DNA of 64,000 bases, taken from assembly GCA_036873755.1 (NCBI GenBank), contig JAVTVY010008188.1, positions 310,001-374,000 of the forward strand. Reading direction: 5' to 3'. Under the pieces are notes generated by a model that had not been told where the DNA came from, searched no databases, and saw nothing but the letters and a program-made list of their open reading frames with translations. Numbering within the stretch: position 1 is the stretch's first letter; each line of letters starts with the position of its first letter. The DNA comes from Hanleya hanleyi. Taxonomy: Eukaryota; Mollusca; Polyplacophora; Lepidopleurida; Hanleyidae. The translations under genes and the position numbers were made by a program. Shown here piece after piece: positions 11,650 through 22,660 of the stretch.

Positions 11650-11943
11650 ATGAACAAACTGGGAGAGTCGCGAATACAAATATCTGTCATTAGCTGTCAG
11701 GTGACACCAGAACCCTTGGGCAAAAATGATTATCAGATAATTGCAAAAACGAATCTTACAGAAAAAGTTTGGTTGCGTTCGACCAATGTACGTCAGAAGA
11801 TAACTTTGGTCGATGGATCAATTTCATCCGAACACAAGTTGGATCGATTGAAAGAATTCCTGGTGTCATCTGCGTTTGAAAAGTCAAGTAATGCAGATAA
11901 TGCCCTATTTCCTGAATGTACATATATGCCGCTGATTGTGTAA
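11650..11943 (+). CDS. Possible 97-codon frame in sub-region a, unrecognised
   Basis: The second half of this frame (from VWLRSTNVRQK to CTYMP) stays open in all four copies: here, 19,465-19,764, 21,255-21,528 on the minus strand, and 29,598-29,801. Unit 2 has a 42-base in-frame deletion. The first half is shifted out of frame in units 3 and 4 by short A-run changes. I recognise no domain, signal peptide or membrane segment. Recent duplication alone could explain the conservation. Confidence 0.2.
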   Translation: MNKLGESRIQISVISCQVTPEPLGKNDYQIIAKTNLTEKVWLRSTNVRQKITLVDGSISSEHKLDRLKEFLVSSAFEKSSNADNALFPECTYMPLIV

Positions 11944-12370
11944 TTCAAACATTGAAAATAAATATTTAAATATCTAGATAACTGAATTCCCGTTATGTTA
12001 TGCATTTCTGGTGAAATTTACTTTGTTTCCGTATTTGATCAGTGAACGAGAACGATTTACATTTAAATGTAGCTACAGCTATTCAGTATCTGCCGTTGGC
12101 ATGATCAATTCGTATATGGAGTGTCCAGTCCTGCCATGTCTCATGATCACCCGGGGTAAAAGGCCACACCAAATTTGATGCGCGACCGGTGACTTTCTTT
12201 CGATTAGAACTTAATTGTTCATAAAAACTTGCTGATATTCTGGATATAGCTCAATGCCTCCCGTTATTGAGAATCAGGTACAGTGTATTCCTATGAATAC
12301 ACATTAATAGCGTATAAAGGATTATGCGAAGTTCCTCTTGATATTCGACAGGCACTGTAGTTAATATTTC

Positions 12371-12650
12371 TGGGTAAGTATTCTTACATTTACTATGTAT
12401 ACCATATATTGAGGCGTTTACTTCATCGATCCATCGATGCTATACCATTAACGTCAGAAAAGTTACTTATTTGAACTGATCACGGCTCCTGAGCTAGCAC
12501 ATCTAATTCAGCTGAACTCGGTGCTAGGGGACGTGTGATTGCTCTATAGATTCCACATCCTCCATATTCTTGTCTGAATGCGAAATACAAGCGAGTCATA
12601 TGCATGCCCCTTAGTCGCCTTACTTATGTGTTAAGAGGTTGAATCTCGCA
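12371..12650 (+). repeat. Family K copy within sub-region b (unit 1)
   Basis: Carries GAGCTAGCACATCTAATTC, CTCGGTGCTAGGGGACGTG and a degenerate end AGTCGCCTTACTTATGTG. Because it occurs in every unit, the insertion predates the array's amplification. Confidence 0.65.
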
Positions 12651-14094
12651 CCAGCCTTGTTTGGCCCACCAGCCTTGACAAATTTTCATTATTTCTAACT
12701 GTGGGCCCTTTCTTACATATGACACTCACACAACCCATTTGCCTAATTCCGCGCAATCCAGTGTCAGTTTCCAAACGATCACGATATTCAAAGTGTTTAT
12801 ATTAACTGGTTCGAGATACAAGAATCTCATCAACATGAATTTCAGAAAAGCGCCTGATTTAGAAATATCTATAGTCTGCATTAAAACGTTTTCATATAGC
12901 CGAGTAACACGAGGGAACAGAAGATTCTTGGATTTGGTGTATACAAGAGCGACGGACTGCGTAGTACATAAAACGAAATTTGTGATAAAGGATAATGACC
13001 GTCGTATTAGCCGAAACACTAGTTTCTAAACATTTAATATTTCTTGTAAAAACGACGGTTATTCCACAACCACTGCATTGTTTCGCTCATTCAGTTCAAT
13101 TACGTGATTGAACTAAAATAGCTGTTGAGAGCGTAGAATATATACAATAAAGTTGTGTACAAATCCGTGTGGATCAAAGTGTCATCGACGTTAAAATAAT
13201 GGCACGATTTCAAGACCCTCTTCCTAGTATTATATGCTCAAGGTGCTGTTGCAATGGATGTAGACACCTTTAGTTTTCATTCACAAATTTTACATGGACA
13301 TTTTATGACAACTTTATTAGAGGGCGTAAGCGAGTGCGCAGGATTTAATATCGTGTTCAGCAATTATTCAGTCATATTACGACGGTGCCTACATTTGGCA
13401 GGGCACGAACTTTCAAGTCAATTAAATTTTACGTCTTGAACATAACCTATATCATAACGGCTATTATGGAACGAATGCAAGTAAAATGTATCCAAATTTC
13501 ATGGCAACAAACGGACGGACGAATGCTGGTTAAATCGACGATATTACGTAAATCTCAGATCATGAAAATACATAGTCCTTCTGATGTCACTCAGCTTTAA
13601 GAAAGCCTTACAGATCCTATCCGATTTCTGACTAAGGTACAGCGTCGGGAAACATCTGTGACACAATGATAGAAATGAAAGTTAAACGTTTTAATGAAAA
13701 TGAAGCTCTTATATACAAGTCAGGCAATTTGCATATAATTGTCATCTAATCTTATACATCAGAGTGGGACTGTGAACGTATTACAAATTCCCAAAATGAT
13801 TCACGAACAAGCGCGGGAACATAATCAACATATCCTCGAATTCGAAGGATGAGTATTTTCTATGGTTCAAATAAACTAAAATTTACTTGCGTTCAATTTT
13901 TCGTGGGAAATCTTCTTAGGGATGTATCTTCTAGTAGATCGATGATCACCAGTAATTCCGTGTTTCTGGCTACACCAGTTAAGCAGTTACCTTCGAAAGG
14001 CTGACCGTTCTTAACCACAGCTCACAGAGACATTAACATGTTAAGGAATTAGTACCGTGTTATTGTCAAAACAGCTATTCGCATGAAGAGTGTA

Positions 14095-14640
14095 TTGCAT
14101 TATGTGGTTCACCAACAAAGTCTACCGCTGAAAATAATTCGATGTGGATATTATATTCTGTGTTTCACCAACAACGTCTGCCCCTGAGCAGGATTAGATG
14201 AGGATATTGCATTTTGTGTTTCACCAACATGTTTTTCATGAGAAGGATTAGTTATGAATATTGCATTCTGTCTTTCGCCCACAAATTCTTTCCCATAAAA
14301 AGATTATAAAAAGAAACGGCATTTCGTGTTTCACCAACGAAGTCTTTTCCTGAAGAGGTTTAGATACGGATATGGTATTCTGTGTTTCACCAACGAAATG
14401 TGCTCCTGAAAAGGCTTAGATAAGGATGTGGCATTCTCTGTTTCACCAACAAAGTCCGTCCCTGAAAAGGATTAGATAAGGATATGGCATACTGTGATTC
14501 ACCAAAAAAGTTTGTCCCTGACAAGGATTACTTATGGATATTCAATTCTGTGTTTCACCAACAAAGTTTACCTCTGAACAAGATTAAATCAGGATAATGC
14601 AGTCTGTGTTTCACAAAAAGCGTTTCTCCACAGATATGGA
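14095..14640 (+). repeat. Minisatellite, about 56-bp monomer (unit 1)
   Basis: Roughly nine or ten diverged monomers, each with the pattern TTCTGTGTTTCACCAACAAAG, a short variable part, then CCCTGA, AGGATTAGAT and AGGATATGGC. This is the unexpanded ancestor of the array seen in unit 4 at 31,977-33,660. Confidence 0.85.
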
Positions 14641-15264
14641 TATGGCAAAGAATCAGATGTGGATATTACAATAGAATTTCTTCACAAAGTTCATGTAAAC
14701 TGGACTACGTATAAGATCCAATTTGGGAGCATTGTTTGCTTGTAGACAATTGGGTAATATCTCCAACTTTCTAGCTGACAGGGTCAGGACAGTGTCATTA
14801 CGCATTTATATACCTTCGTCTACCACAGTTGGCCCGAGTCATCGATCTAATGTAGATATAAATACATCATCCTAGCATGCATTATCTCTGGGCAATTCGA
14901 GGAGGGGACATCGTCAAGCTAACCGAGAACTGAAATGGGTTGAGCCTATCATCGTGTTCGCCATGGACACAGTCACGTGTTTGTTCTCGTGCAAAATAAT
15001 GTACCCACACCATTTTTTTAATACCTGTTAGAATAAACGATGGTTCTTGGCACCTGTAGAAAATATCCTGTTGCGTTGTTGTACGGATTACCTACATATC
15101 AATCGAACTAGAACAAATACGTTAGGAAAGGCAGATAGTGTTAAATTTCTCTACCCATCCTGGAGTGAAATAGTTTGCTGACAATTGTGAAACTTTTCAT
15201 TTCTAGATCTTCACACGTTGGTTTTCCTTAATTTTCACGTACTTCCTCGAAAACCTTTCTGAAC

Positions 15265-15590
15265 CAATCTCACCAATCTCCAATGTACGAGTTGTCACAG
15301 CGAAACAGCTCACCAATTACCAGTATACGAGTTGTCAGAGCATTTCCATCATAGCTCTCTAGATTTGTATCTAATACCGCTTATGGCGGTGCTAGGGGCC
15401 GTGTGGTCATATCATCCAAGTTGCCACATGAACAGGTACAACAAAAGCGTACCTGAGATACAACACATATCACGAATCGTTAGATTCTTGGTATGTGCTT
15501 TAAAATAGGTTAACCAGAAGACTATTCTGTGAAGTCATGTGACGCAGTCAGTATGTCGGCACCTCTTCCCACTTCCCTTATATGTGTTGC
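15265..15590 (+). mobile_element. Family K insertion private to unit 1
   Basis: Units 2 (near 25,480) and 4 (near 34,335) read CTTTCTGAA, then a short GGCCTTTATT join, at this place. Unit 1 has about 325 extra bases, from ACCAATCTCACC to TATATGTGTTGCAA. This defines a complete K element of about 325 bp with an empty site. The core holds ACCGCTTATGGCGGT, a small hairpin, and the usual GTGCTAGGGGCCGTGTGG. Confidence 0.8.
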
Positions 15591-15944
15591 AATTTATTCA
15601 TACCAGTAACTGAACGGCATTTCATTCAATAATTATGTCATCAATCAATACTCGGCGATATTTTAACCTTTTCATAACACTTCCTTTCCTCATGAATGAT
15701 TCAAAGAATGGTCACTGAGGTGGAGCAGAATGAGATCTATTTGACAACAAATAATATTCTGCAGTATTTCACGAACACTACGTTTATGTTTTAGGAGTTG
15801 TTGAATCTATATGTTAATTCGTCATTAGGGTCTTACCTACACGGATGAGGATGATCACCCATGTAAGTATCTCGATATGATAATTCTCTTCATATTTGCA
15901 TATTTATTAATATGAAAGGTAAAGGGTGGGCCAAAAGCGGTGGT

Positions 15945-16533
15945 TTAACCCTATCTGGCATGGACGATTTGGGGTGTACCGCAGCCTGGGGTGGGGGGGG
16001 GAGTGCCCCCCAAATATATGTTCGCTATCCCTAAGGCTGGAGCAATGAAACTTACCACACTATATCTGTGGGTCAAGCTATACAAGAAAATGTTAAAAAA
16101 AATCAAGGTGGCCGCCATGATGACGTCACTGTGACGTCATTTTCAAAAAGAGCATTTATGGACAATTTTTGGTCAAAATCATCGATTTTTTTTATTTTTT
16201 ATTTTTCTTCGCAAAAACTGCATGATAAATTAGTAAATAATAATCTGATATGAAATAAAATAAATTTTACCCACTTTTCTCTACAGAAAAGCAAAATTTG
16301 TGAAGAAATATGACGAAAAATCACCTTTTCTAGTACCCCACATGGCTGCCATTTTGAATTTACCCTTGATCCTCTGCTCATGAGGTTATGCAAATAGGCT
16401 CAGAATGACCCCAATATGATAACTATAACGTCACGAAGTTTCAGCTCTCCATTTTCTGGCGTTCCGGAGATATCGCAGAAAGTTTGGTATGGGGGCATTT
16501 TCTCATCCCCTCCCACAGGCCTGGTAGGGTTAA
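15945..16533 (+). mobile_element. Family Z MITE, complete, with perfect CRE pair
   Basis: TTAA at 15,945-15,948 and 16,530-16,533. Two full TGACGTCA sites lie at 16,121-16,128 and 16,132-16,139, 11 bp apart start to start, inside a perfect palindrome. GCCGCCAT precedes them, a degenerate YY1 site (GCTGCCATTTTG) lies near 16,345, and the ATGCAAAT octamer is at 16,388-16,395. Present in units 1 and 2, absent from unit 4. Confidence 0.92.
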
Positions 16534-16640
16534 TGGGTGAAGGGAGGGAGGGGGAACAAATCAGGGGTGTTTTTTATTAATGCTAAGACATATGGTTTCA
16601 GTAAAATGCATAGAATCGCGTTGAATCAACATGCTAAATT

Positions 16641-16885
16641 TTTGCGTAATTTTTGAAGAAATATGGCGAAAACATCACTTTTCTGGTACCCCCACATGGC
16701 CGCCACTTTGAATTTACCCAAGATCCTCTGCTCGGAGGGTCATGCAAATAGGCTTAGAATGACCCCAATATGATAATCGAAAAAGTCAAGGCGTTTCAGC
16801 TCTCAATTTTCTCGTCGTTCCGGAGATACGAGACAAAAACCAAAAGTGCCCCTCCCCCCTCCCTTTCCAGGGCAGGTAGGGTTAA
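16641..16885 (+). mobile_element. Family Z MITE, 5'-truncated
   Basis: Only the 3' part remains, from GAAGAAATATGGCGAAAACA to AGGTAGGG and TTAA at 16,882-16,885. It keeps GGCCGCCACTTTGAAT and the octamer ATGCAAAT at 16,742-16,749. It lies about 110 bp downstream of the complete Z copy, in the same orientation. Confidence 0.85.
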
Positions 16886-17965
16886 GGCAAATTATCCTCA
16901 CACAAATCCATTCTGCATTGGTATAGGGCCTTGTGTTACTGACATTGCTAGTAATATTGGAATATGTAATGGGAATTACGTTGTGATGCATTGTACATGT
17001 AATACTTCTATTCGATAGCGAATGATTTCGCATTCATTGTGAGTGATTTACTCTGGGAAATCAAATGCACGCGAAATTAATATACTGGTGTATACTTTAA
17101 AAAGGGTAGCTCGGGGAATTAATATGCCACTGGAAGATATATCATTATTCAGTGTTTTTGTGGAAGGATGATTCCTTTAAGCAGCTCAAAAGGGCAATAC
17201 GCTGGTCGGTGCAATCCTCAATAGTTGTCATGCTTCGACTGACTACGCTGATGCATACTAAACTTACATGTAGATTACCTGTTTGGATGAATAATGAATG
17301 ACGGATCTGAAGGCTATATATAACTGAACTTTACAAAACATATTTGGTGTTTTTGAACCGCAAGAACAGGCTGTTACTCCCTCTATTCTGGTTTAAGTGG
17401 ATGTCTAGTTCGTCAGTTATCCATTCAACGAATATATTTCGTCGCACTTAGAAACTTAATGTCTTGGTTGCAGTTTTTTGGATACCGCTTTCATGCTAAC
17501 AATCAGTCCGATATTTCCTTCATATCTGCACAATTCAGTACCCAATTTCCGCTTGTCAAGTTCTTTTAGCATTGAGTGATAGGGAACCTCAGTGCTCATC
17601 GATTATGAGCAAATTTGTCACAACACATAATTGGCATGCCATCCATGTTTCCTTTACATCCAGGGACATCATGTGAAAATGTATCACCAGCACTCCCTGG
17701 AACAGAAACGGATTTTAAGTTTCTGTCAGACGTTTATGGAGCATCTTGCAAAGAATGCTCAATTTTGCGAACGATTTTCTTGGATTACATTTAACTGGAC
17801 GTACAAATGCTATATTCCAGATGAGATATCAGCTGAATAAATGACTTATTACCCAGCAAGTTTCTATGGCCAAACACCAAAGAGGCGATGGGGTGGGTTC
17901 TTGGCCAACGCATACGGCGATTGTAGACAGCTCATTGAGCTTATCAGTTTGGCCAATAATTTAGC

Positions 17966-19695
17966 GGGCGGGGACTGAACGGGTATGAGCCATATGAAGT
18001 AAAGGGCTGACGCCATCTTTGATTCTACTTATTCACCTGTTGCTGCGCGGCTCTTGGGTTGTTTGCATTGTCACAAAGTGACCTCGGCCATATGAGGAAC
18101 CAATTTCGCTAAATTCGGGTAAAGCTTTCGAAAATCGTTTGTAAATGTTTAGTAAGCTACAATCCTTTAAATTCAGTTAAATTAATTTAAGTTCAGTGTT
18201 TTAACAAAATGCACAGCTTCGATTGCACTTTCTCTAATTCCCCAGTTGAATGGTTGATATGATTCCACTTTTACAGCTTTAAACATATGCAAATTAGTAT
18301 ACATGTACGACTACTTGCACAGAGCGAGTGTTTAAAACATATTGTTGACTTGCGGTGACTTTGTGTGATATTGTCGGCATGATTGAAATCTGTTGACCGC
18401 TTCTCTCTTGCAGGAAACTAGCCTATGTTTATGCATACTAGGACTGTCTTTTCAAATTTGGTGCTAATACTGTTATATGAAATATGGAATATTCTTTAAT
18501 GGGCGACGGCTGAATTATGAATGACGGACTAGACGCTTGTAATTGCATCGATCAGTGTAGGCCCCTATCTTGTATACTATAACGAATTCATGTTTCCATC
18601 TATATAGTTATCTATGCAAAGTTGAAGCTTTCTGCATTCCAACATCAATTACTGAATCTCGCGTTATTCCTTGAAATTGCTTTCAACATGTAATTTTGAT
18701 TGACAGATGTTTTATTGGTCCATATAACATGTCCATTTTCGCCATTAACCGTGTAATGCTACTATACGTCAGCTAACACCACTGACGCCAATCACATTAC
18801 CCGGCGAAGGCATTTACACATAGAAAAGTCAAACCACTTGTCTTCGTGTGCAATCACGACATTCGATTGTAACACAATGGGACTTTGGAGCTGACGTTTC
18901 ATTCATTTCGTTTCCTTTGTAATAGCGTGTATATCTGCGATGACCGATACGATCTCAAGTCGCTTTTCATGAGAAGGTTACCAACAATATCTTCACAACA
19001 CTGCATAATACTCATATGTATACACACACCCGGAAACACAATTTCCTAATAACATGGAAATTAGTGCAGTTGGAGGGCTTTACGTTCTACGTGGGTGAAT
19101 TGACAACCTGGAGGGATAGGAAAGGACGAGTTTGATCGCGGAAATTTGCTGTAATTTGGAACTCCTGAAGAACCGAGAAAATCTTAATTTAGATTTCTGT
19201 AAAATAAATAGTGCTCTTCATGAAGTTCAAATGTCTGCAATTGTTTGAAAATAACTCCGGGGGAATCTGTCGTCATTTCAACCTAAAATATCTCTTATCA
19301 GTAGAAAAAAGGAAACTGTCATTTATTGATCAAGCGGAAATATGCGATGGGGCAATAGTTTCCAGTCCATTTAAACTTGAACAAAATTACATGGTAAATG
19401 ACGCAAAATAAATTTTTCTCCCATTATAGACTGTCTCGAGAAAGTATTCTCGTGACAAGCGGAAATGAACAAGCTGGGAGAGTCGGGAATACAAATATCT
19501 GTCACTAACTTGCTCTGGTATGTGTCAGATAACATCAGAACCCTTGGGCAAAATGGTTATCAGATAATTGCAAAAACGAACCTGATAGAAAAAGTTTGGT
19601 TGTGTTCGACAAATGTGCGTCAGAAGATAATTTTGGTCGATTTGACGGTGTCATCGGCGTTTGATAATTCAAGAAATGCAGATAACGTCCTATCA
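17966..19695 (+). repeat. Unit 2, sub-region a (forward part)
   Basis: Repeats 10,210 to about 11,911 of unit 1 with scattered substitutions and small insertions, for example an extra block near 18,345-18,415. It stops abruptly after GCAGATAACGTCCTAT, where the retroelement insert begins. The rest of unit 2 resumes at 28,103, reading backwards. Confidence 0.88.
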
Positions 19696-19727
19696 TTTCA
19701 GATAATTTCTGAATTACAATGGTCTGG

Positions 19728-19915
19728 TCCGTCATTGATAATTCAGCCGTCGTCCATTAAATAATATCCGCGTCCATAATTCAAAGACCTATTCCTTATT
19801 CCATATAACAGTGTTAGCACGAAATTCAAAAAGACAATCATATTATACATAAACGTAGGCTAGTTCCCTGCAAGAGAGAAGCGCTAACCAGTTTCCAATG
19901 ATGCCGGCAAGACAT
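19728..19915 (+). repeat. Family P copy
   Basis: Contains GGTCCGTCATTGATAATTCAG, TCCGCGTCCATAATTCAAAG and CTAGTTCCCTGCAAGAGAGA. It is an inverted copy of the P sequence in the neighbouring sub-region a, at about 18,530 down to 18,350. Confidence 0.75.
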
Positions 19916-20234
19916 CATGATGTTCCAAAAATATCAAATCCTTATCGTTGAACATTATTCTTAATCCATAATATTCGTTGTAAAGTCGTCATCGAGAGAA
20001 TGATGTAGCTCAGTCACGCTTTGATTATGGTTGTTCATATGAGCACCATGAGAATCTTGAATTACATGGTTTCATACGGCCCCTAGCCCCGGGTTAAGCG
20101 GAATAAGACACAAGTTACGAAGTGTAACGCCATAGATCCTGCACGCTACGCTCGCATTTTGTTTCCAGCCTGCGATATGTATCGCCAAATTTGAGACACT
20201 TTGAGTGGTGGCGCTTGGCGGTATAGCCCTGTTT

Positions 20235-20432
20235 TTATAAGTTTCTGCAACATTTTTTCTGACATTGATTAAAATCGTTACATTTAACACAGGATCTAGC
20301 AAATGCTACTAGGCGAGATATGTATACGTCATGCGCAGGACCCACTGGAATATTACTTTCCAGAAAAGGATAGTTTACCATATCGAAATTGTAATCATCT
20401 CTCTTGTCATAAAGTCGACGAGTCAGATGTAA
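20235..20432 (-). pseudogene. Reverse transcriptase fragment, downstream half
   Basis: The minus strand encodes LYDKRDDYNF, VNYPFLESNIP, VYISRL and ARSC in order. These match the stretch after the catalytic aspartates in a widespread invertebrate RT family with a GIPMGxNC/xIDD signature. I cannot name its clade with certainty; Penelope-like is one possibility. The frame is cut at about 20,432, where array sub-region b begins. The remaining frame decays into stops toward 20,100. It cannot make a working enzyme. Confidence 0.75.
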
Positions 20433-20507
20433 GAAAGGGCCCACAGTTAGAAATAATGAAAATTTGCGCAGGCTGGTGGACAAAACAAGGCTGGTGAGAG
20501 TCTCAAC

Positions 20508-20842
20508 CTCTTAACATATAAGTAAGGCGACTAAGGGGCATTCATATGACTACGCAGGGAAGTCTCCCTTGGTATTTCACATTTAGACTAGAATACGGAG
20601 GATTATATGACGTAGCCTTGGTATTTAAGTCGCGCGTTTATTAGATGTTTTGGTGTGGAAGCTATGGAGCAATCACATGTCCCTTACACCGACTTAAGCG
20701 GAATTAGATATGCTAGCTCAGGAGCTGTGGTCAGTTCAAATTAGTACTTATCTTACGTTAATGGTTTAGCATCGATGAATCGATGAAGTAAACGTCTCAA
20801 TATGTGGTGAACATAGTAAGTGTAAGAATACTTACCTAGAAA
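20508..20842 (-). repeat. Family K copy in inverted sub-region b (unit 3)
   Basis: Reverse-strand equivalent of 12,371-12,650, with ATATGCTAGCTCAGGAGC and TGTCCCTTACACCGACTTAA. A longer end (ATATAAGTAAGGCGACTAAG) is visible at the left. Confidence 0.65.
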
Positions 20843-22494
20843 TACTCATTACAGTGTATGTCGATCATCGAAAGGAACTTCACATAATCCTTTTACACTA
20901 TTAATGTGTATTCATTGGAATAAATTTTACCTGATTCCCAACAACGAAAGACATTGAGCTATATCCAGAATATCAGTAAGTTTGTATGAACAATTAAATT
21001 CTAATCGACTGAACGTCACTGGTCGTGTATCACATTTGGTGTGGCCTTTTACCTGGGATGATCATAAGACATGGCAGGACTGGACACTCCATATACGAAT
21101 TGTCCATGCCAAAGATAGGTACTGAATAGCTGTAGCTACATTTAAATGTTGCACATCGTTCTCGTTCACTGATCAAATACAGAAACAAAGTAAATTCACT
21201 AAAATGGCGAAACATAATGAGAATTCAAGGTTCTAGATATTTAAATATTTATTTTCAATGTTTGAATTGCACAATCGGCGGCATATATGTACATTCAGAA
21301 AATAGGACATTATCTGCGTTACTTGAATTTCCAAACGCAGATGAAACCGGGAATTCTTTCAATCGATCCAACTTGTGTTTGGATGAAATTGATCCATCGA
21401 CCAAAGGTATCTTCTGACGCACATTGGTCGAACGCAACCAAACTTCTTCTACACGATTCGTTTCTTGCAATTATCTGATAACCATTTTGCCCTAGGGTTT
21501 TGATGTTACCTGACACAGACCAGAGCAAGCTAATGACAGATATTTGTATTCCAGACTCCCGGTTTGTTCATTTCCGCTTGTCAAGAGAACATTTTCTCGG
21601 GACAGACTATAATGGGAGACAAATTTATTTTGCGTCATCTACCATGTAATTTTGTTCGCGTTTAAATGGACTGGAAACTATTGCCCCTCGCTTATTTCCG
21701 CTTGATAAATAAATGACAGTTTCCTTTTTTTATTAATGAGAGATATTTTAGGTTGAAATGACGACAGATTCCCTTCGGAGTTATTTTCAAACAATTGCAG
21801 ACATTTGAAATTCACAAAGAGCACCATTTATTTTACAGGAATCTAAATTAAGATACTCTCAGTTTTTCAGGAGTTCCAAATTGCAGCAAATTTTCGCGAT
21901 CAAACTCGTCCTTTCTTATCCCTCCCGGTTGTCAATTCACCCACACAGAACGGAAAGCTCTCCAACGGCACTAATATCCATGTTATTCAGAAATTGTGTT
22001 CCCAGGTGTATGTAAACATATGGGTATTATGCATTGTTGGGAATATATTTTTGGTAACCTTCGCATGAACAGCCACTTCAGATCGTATCGGTCATCGCAG
22101 ATATACACGCTATTACAAAGAAAACGAAATGAATGAAACGTCAGCTCCAAAGTCCCATTGTGTTACAATCAAATGTCGTGATTGCACACGAAGACAAGTG
22201 GTTTGACCTTTCTATGTGTAAATGCCTTCGCCGGGTAATGTGATTGGCGTCGGTGATGTTAGCTGACGTATATTAGCATTACACGGTTAATGGCGAAAAT
22301 GGACATGTTATATGGACCAATAAAACATCTGTCAATCAAAATTACATATTGAAAGCAATTTCATGGAATAACGCAAAACTCGGTAATTGATGTGGGAATG
22401 CAGAAAACTTCCGGTTTGCATAGATAACGATATAGATGGAAACATGAATTCGTTATAGTATACAATATAGGGACCTACACTGATCGATGCAATT

Positions 22495-22660
22495 ACAAGC
22501 GTCTAGTCCGTCATTCATAATTCAGCCGTCGCCCATTAAAGAATATTCGCGTCCATAATCCAAAGACCTATTCCATATTTCATATAACAGTATTAGCACC
22601 AAATTCAAAAAGACAGTCCTAGTATACATAAACATATTAGGCTAGTTTCCTGCAAGAGAG
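22495..22660 (+). repeat. Family P sequence within inverted sub-region a
   Basis: Forward-strand P copy (TCCGTCATTCATAATTCAGC, TTCGCGTCCATAATCCAAAG) in the reversed array. It corresponds to the reverse-strand P at about 10,740-10,590 in unit 1. Confidence 0.7.

Larger units (their letters stand above)
10210..17965 (+). repeat. Tandem array unit 1 (a-b-c-d-e), forward
   Basis: This is the reference unit. Sub-regions are a 10,210-11,950, b to 12,722, c 12,723 to about 13,650, d to about 15,260, e to 17,965. The block GAACGGGTATGAGCCATATG near its start recurs at the start of unit 2, giving a period of 7,756. Unit 1 alone carries K copy 15,265-15,590. The unit also carries Z elements at 15,945 and 16,641. 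No gene is convincing. Short frames at 11,650-11,943 and 12,739-13,029 recur in other units and are discussed as findings. Confidence 0.9.
19696..20432 (-). mobile_element. Retroelement insert, 3' portion, with P and K pieces
   Basis: This interrupts sub-region a of unit 2. From left to right it holds a family P copy (19,728-19,915), unmatched DNA, a K-core fragment (GCCCCTAGCCCCGGGTTAAG, 20,063-20,135) and a decayed reverse-transcriptase segment on the minus strand (20,235-20,432). The matching upstream part of the enzyme lies at 28,103-28,430. The insert is a composite rather than a clean element. Confidence 0.75.

Noticed and set aside
17631..17840. 69-codon frame nearly identical at 23,245-23,454
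   Set aside because: Units 1 and 2 are recent duplicates, and the unit 4 copy (about 36,015-36,220) is broken. Identity reflects recency, not coding constraint.
20700..20745. tRNA-like A and B boxes (TAGCTCAGGAGC, GTTCAAATT) in a K copy
   Set aside because: They are only about 20 bases apart, too close for a polymerase III internal promoter, and the second box is not conserved in other K copies.
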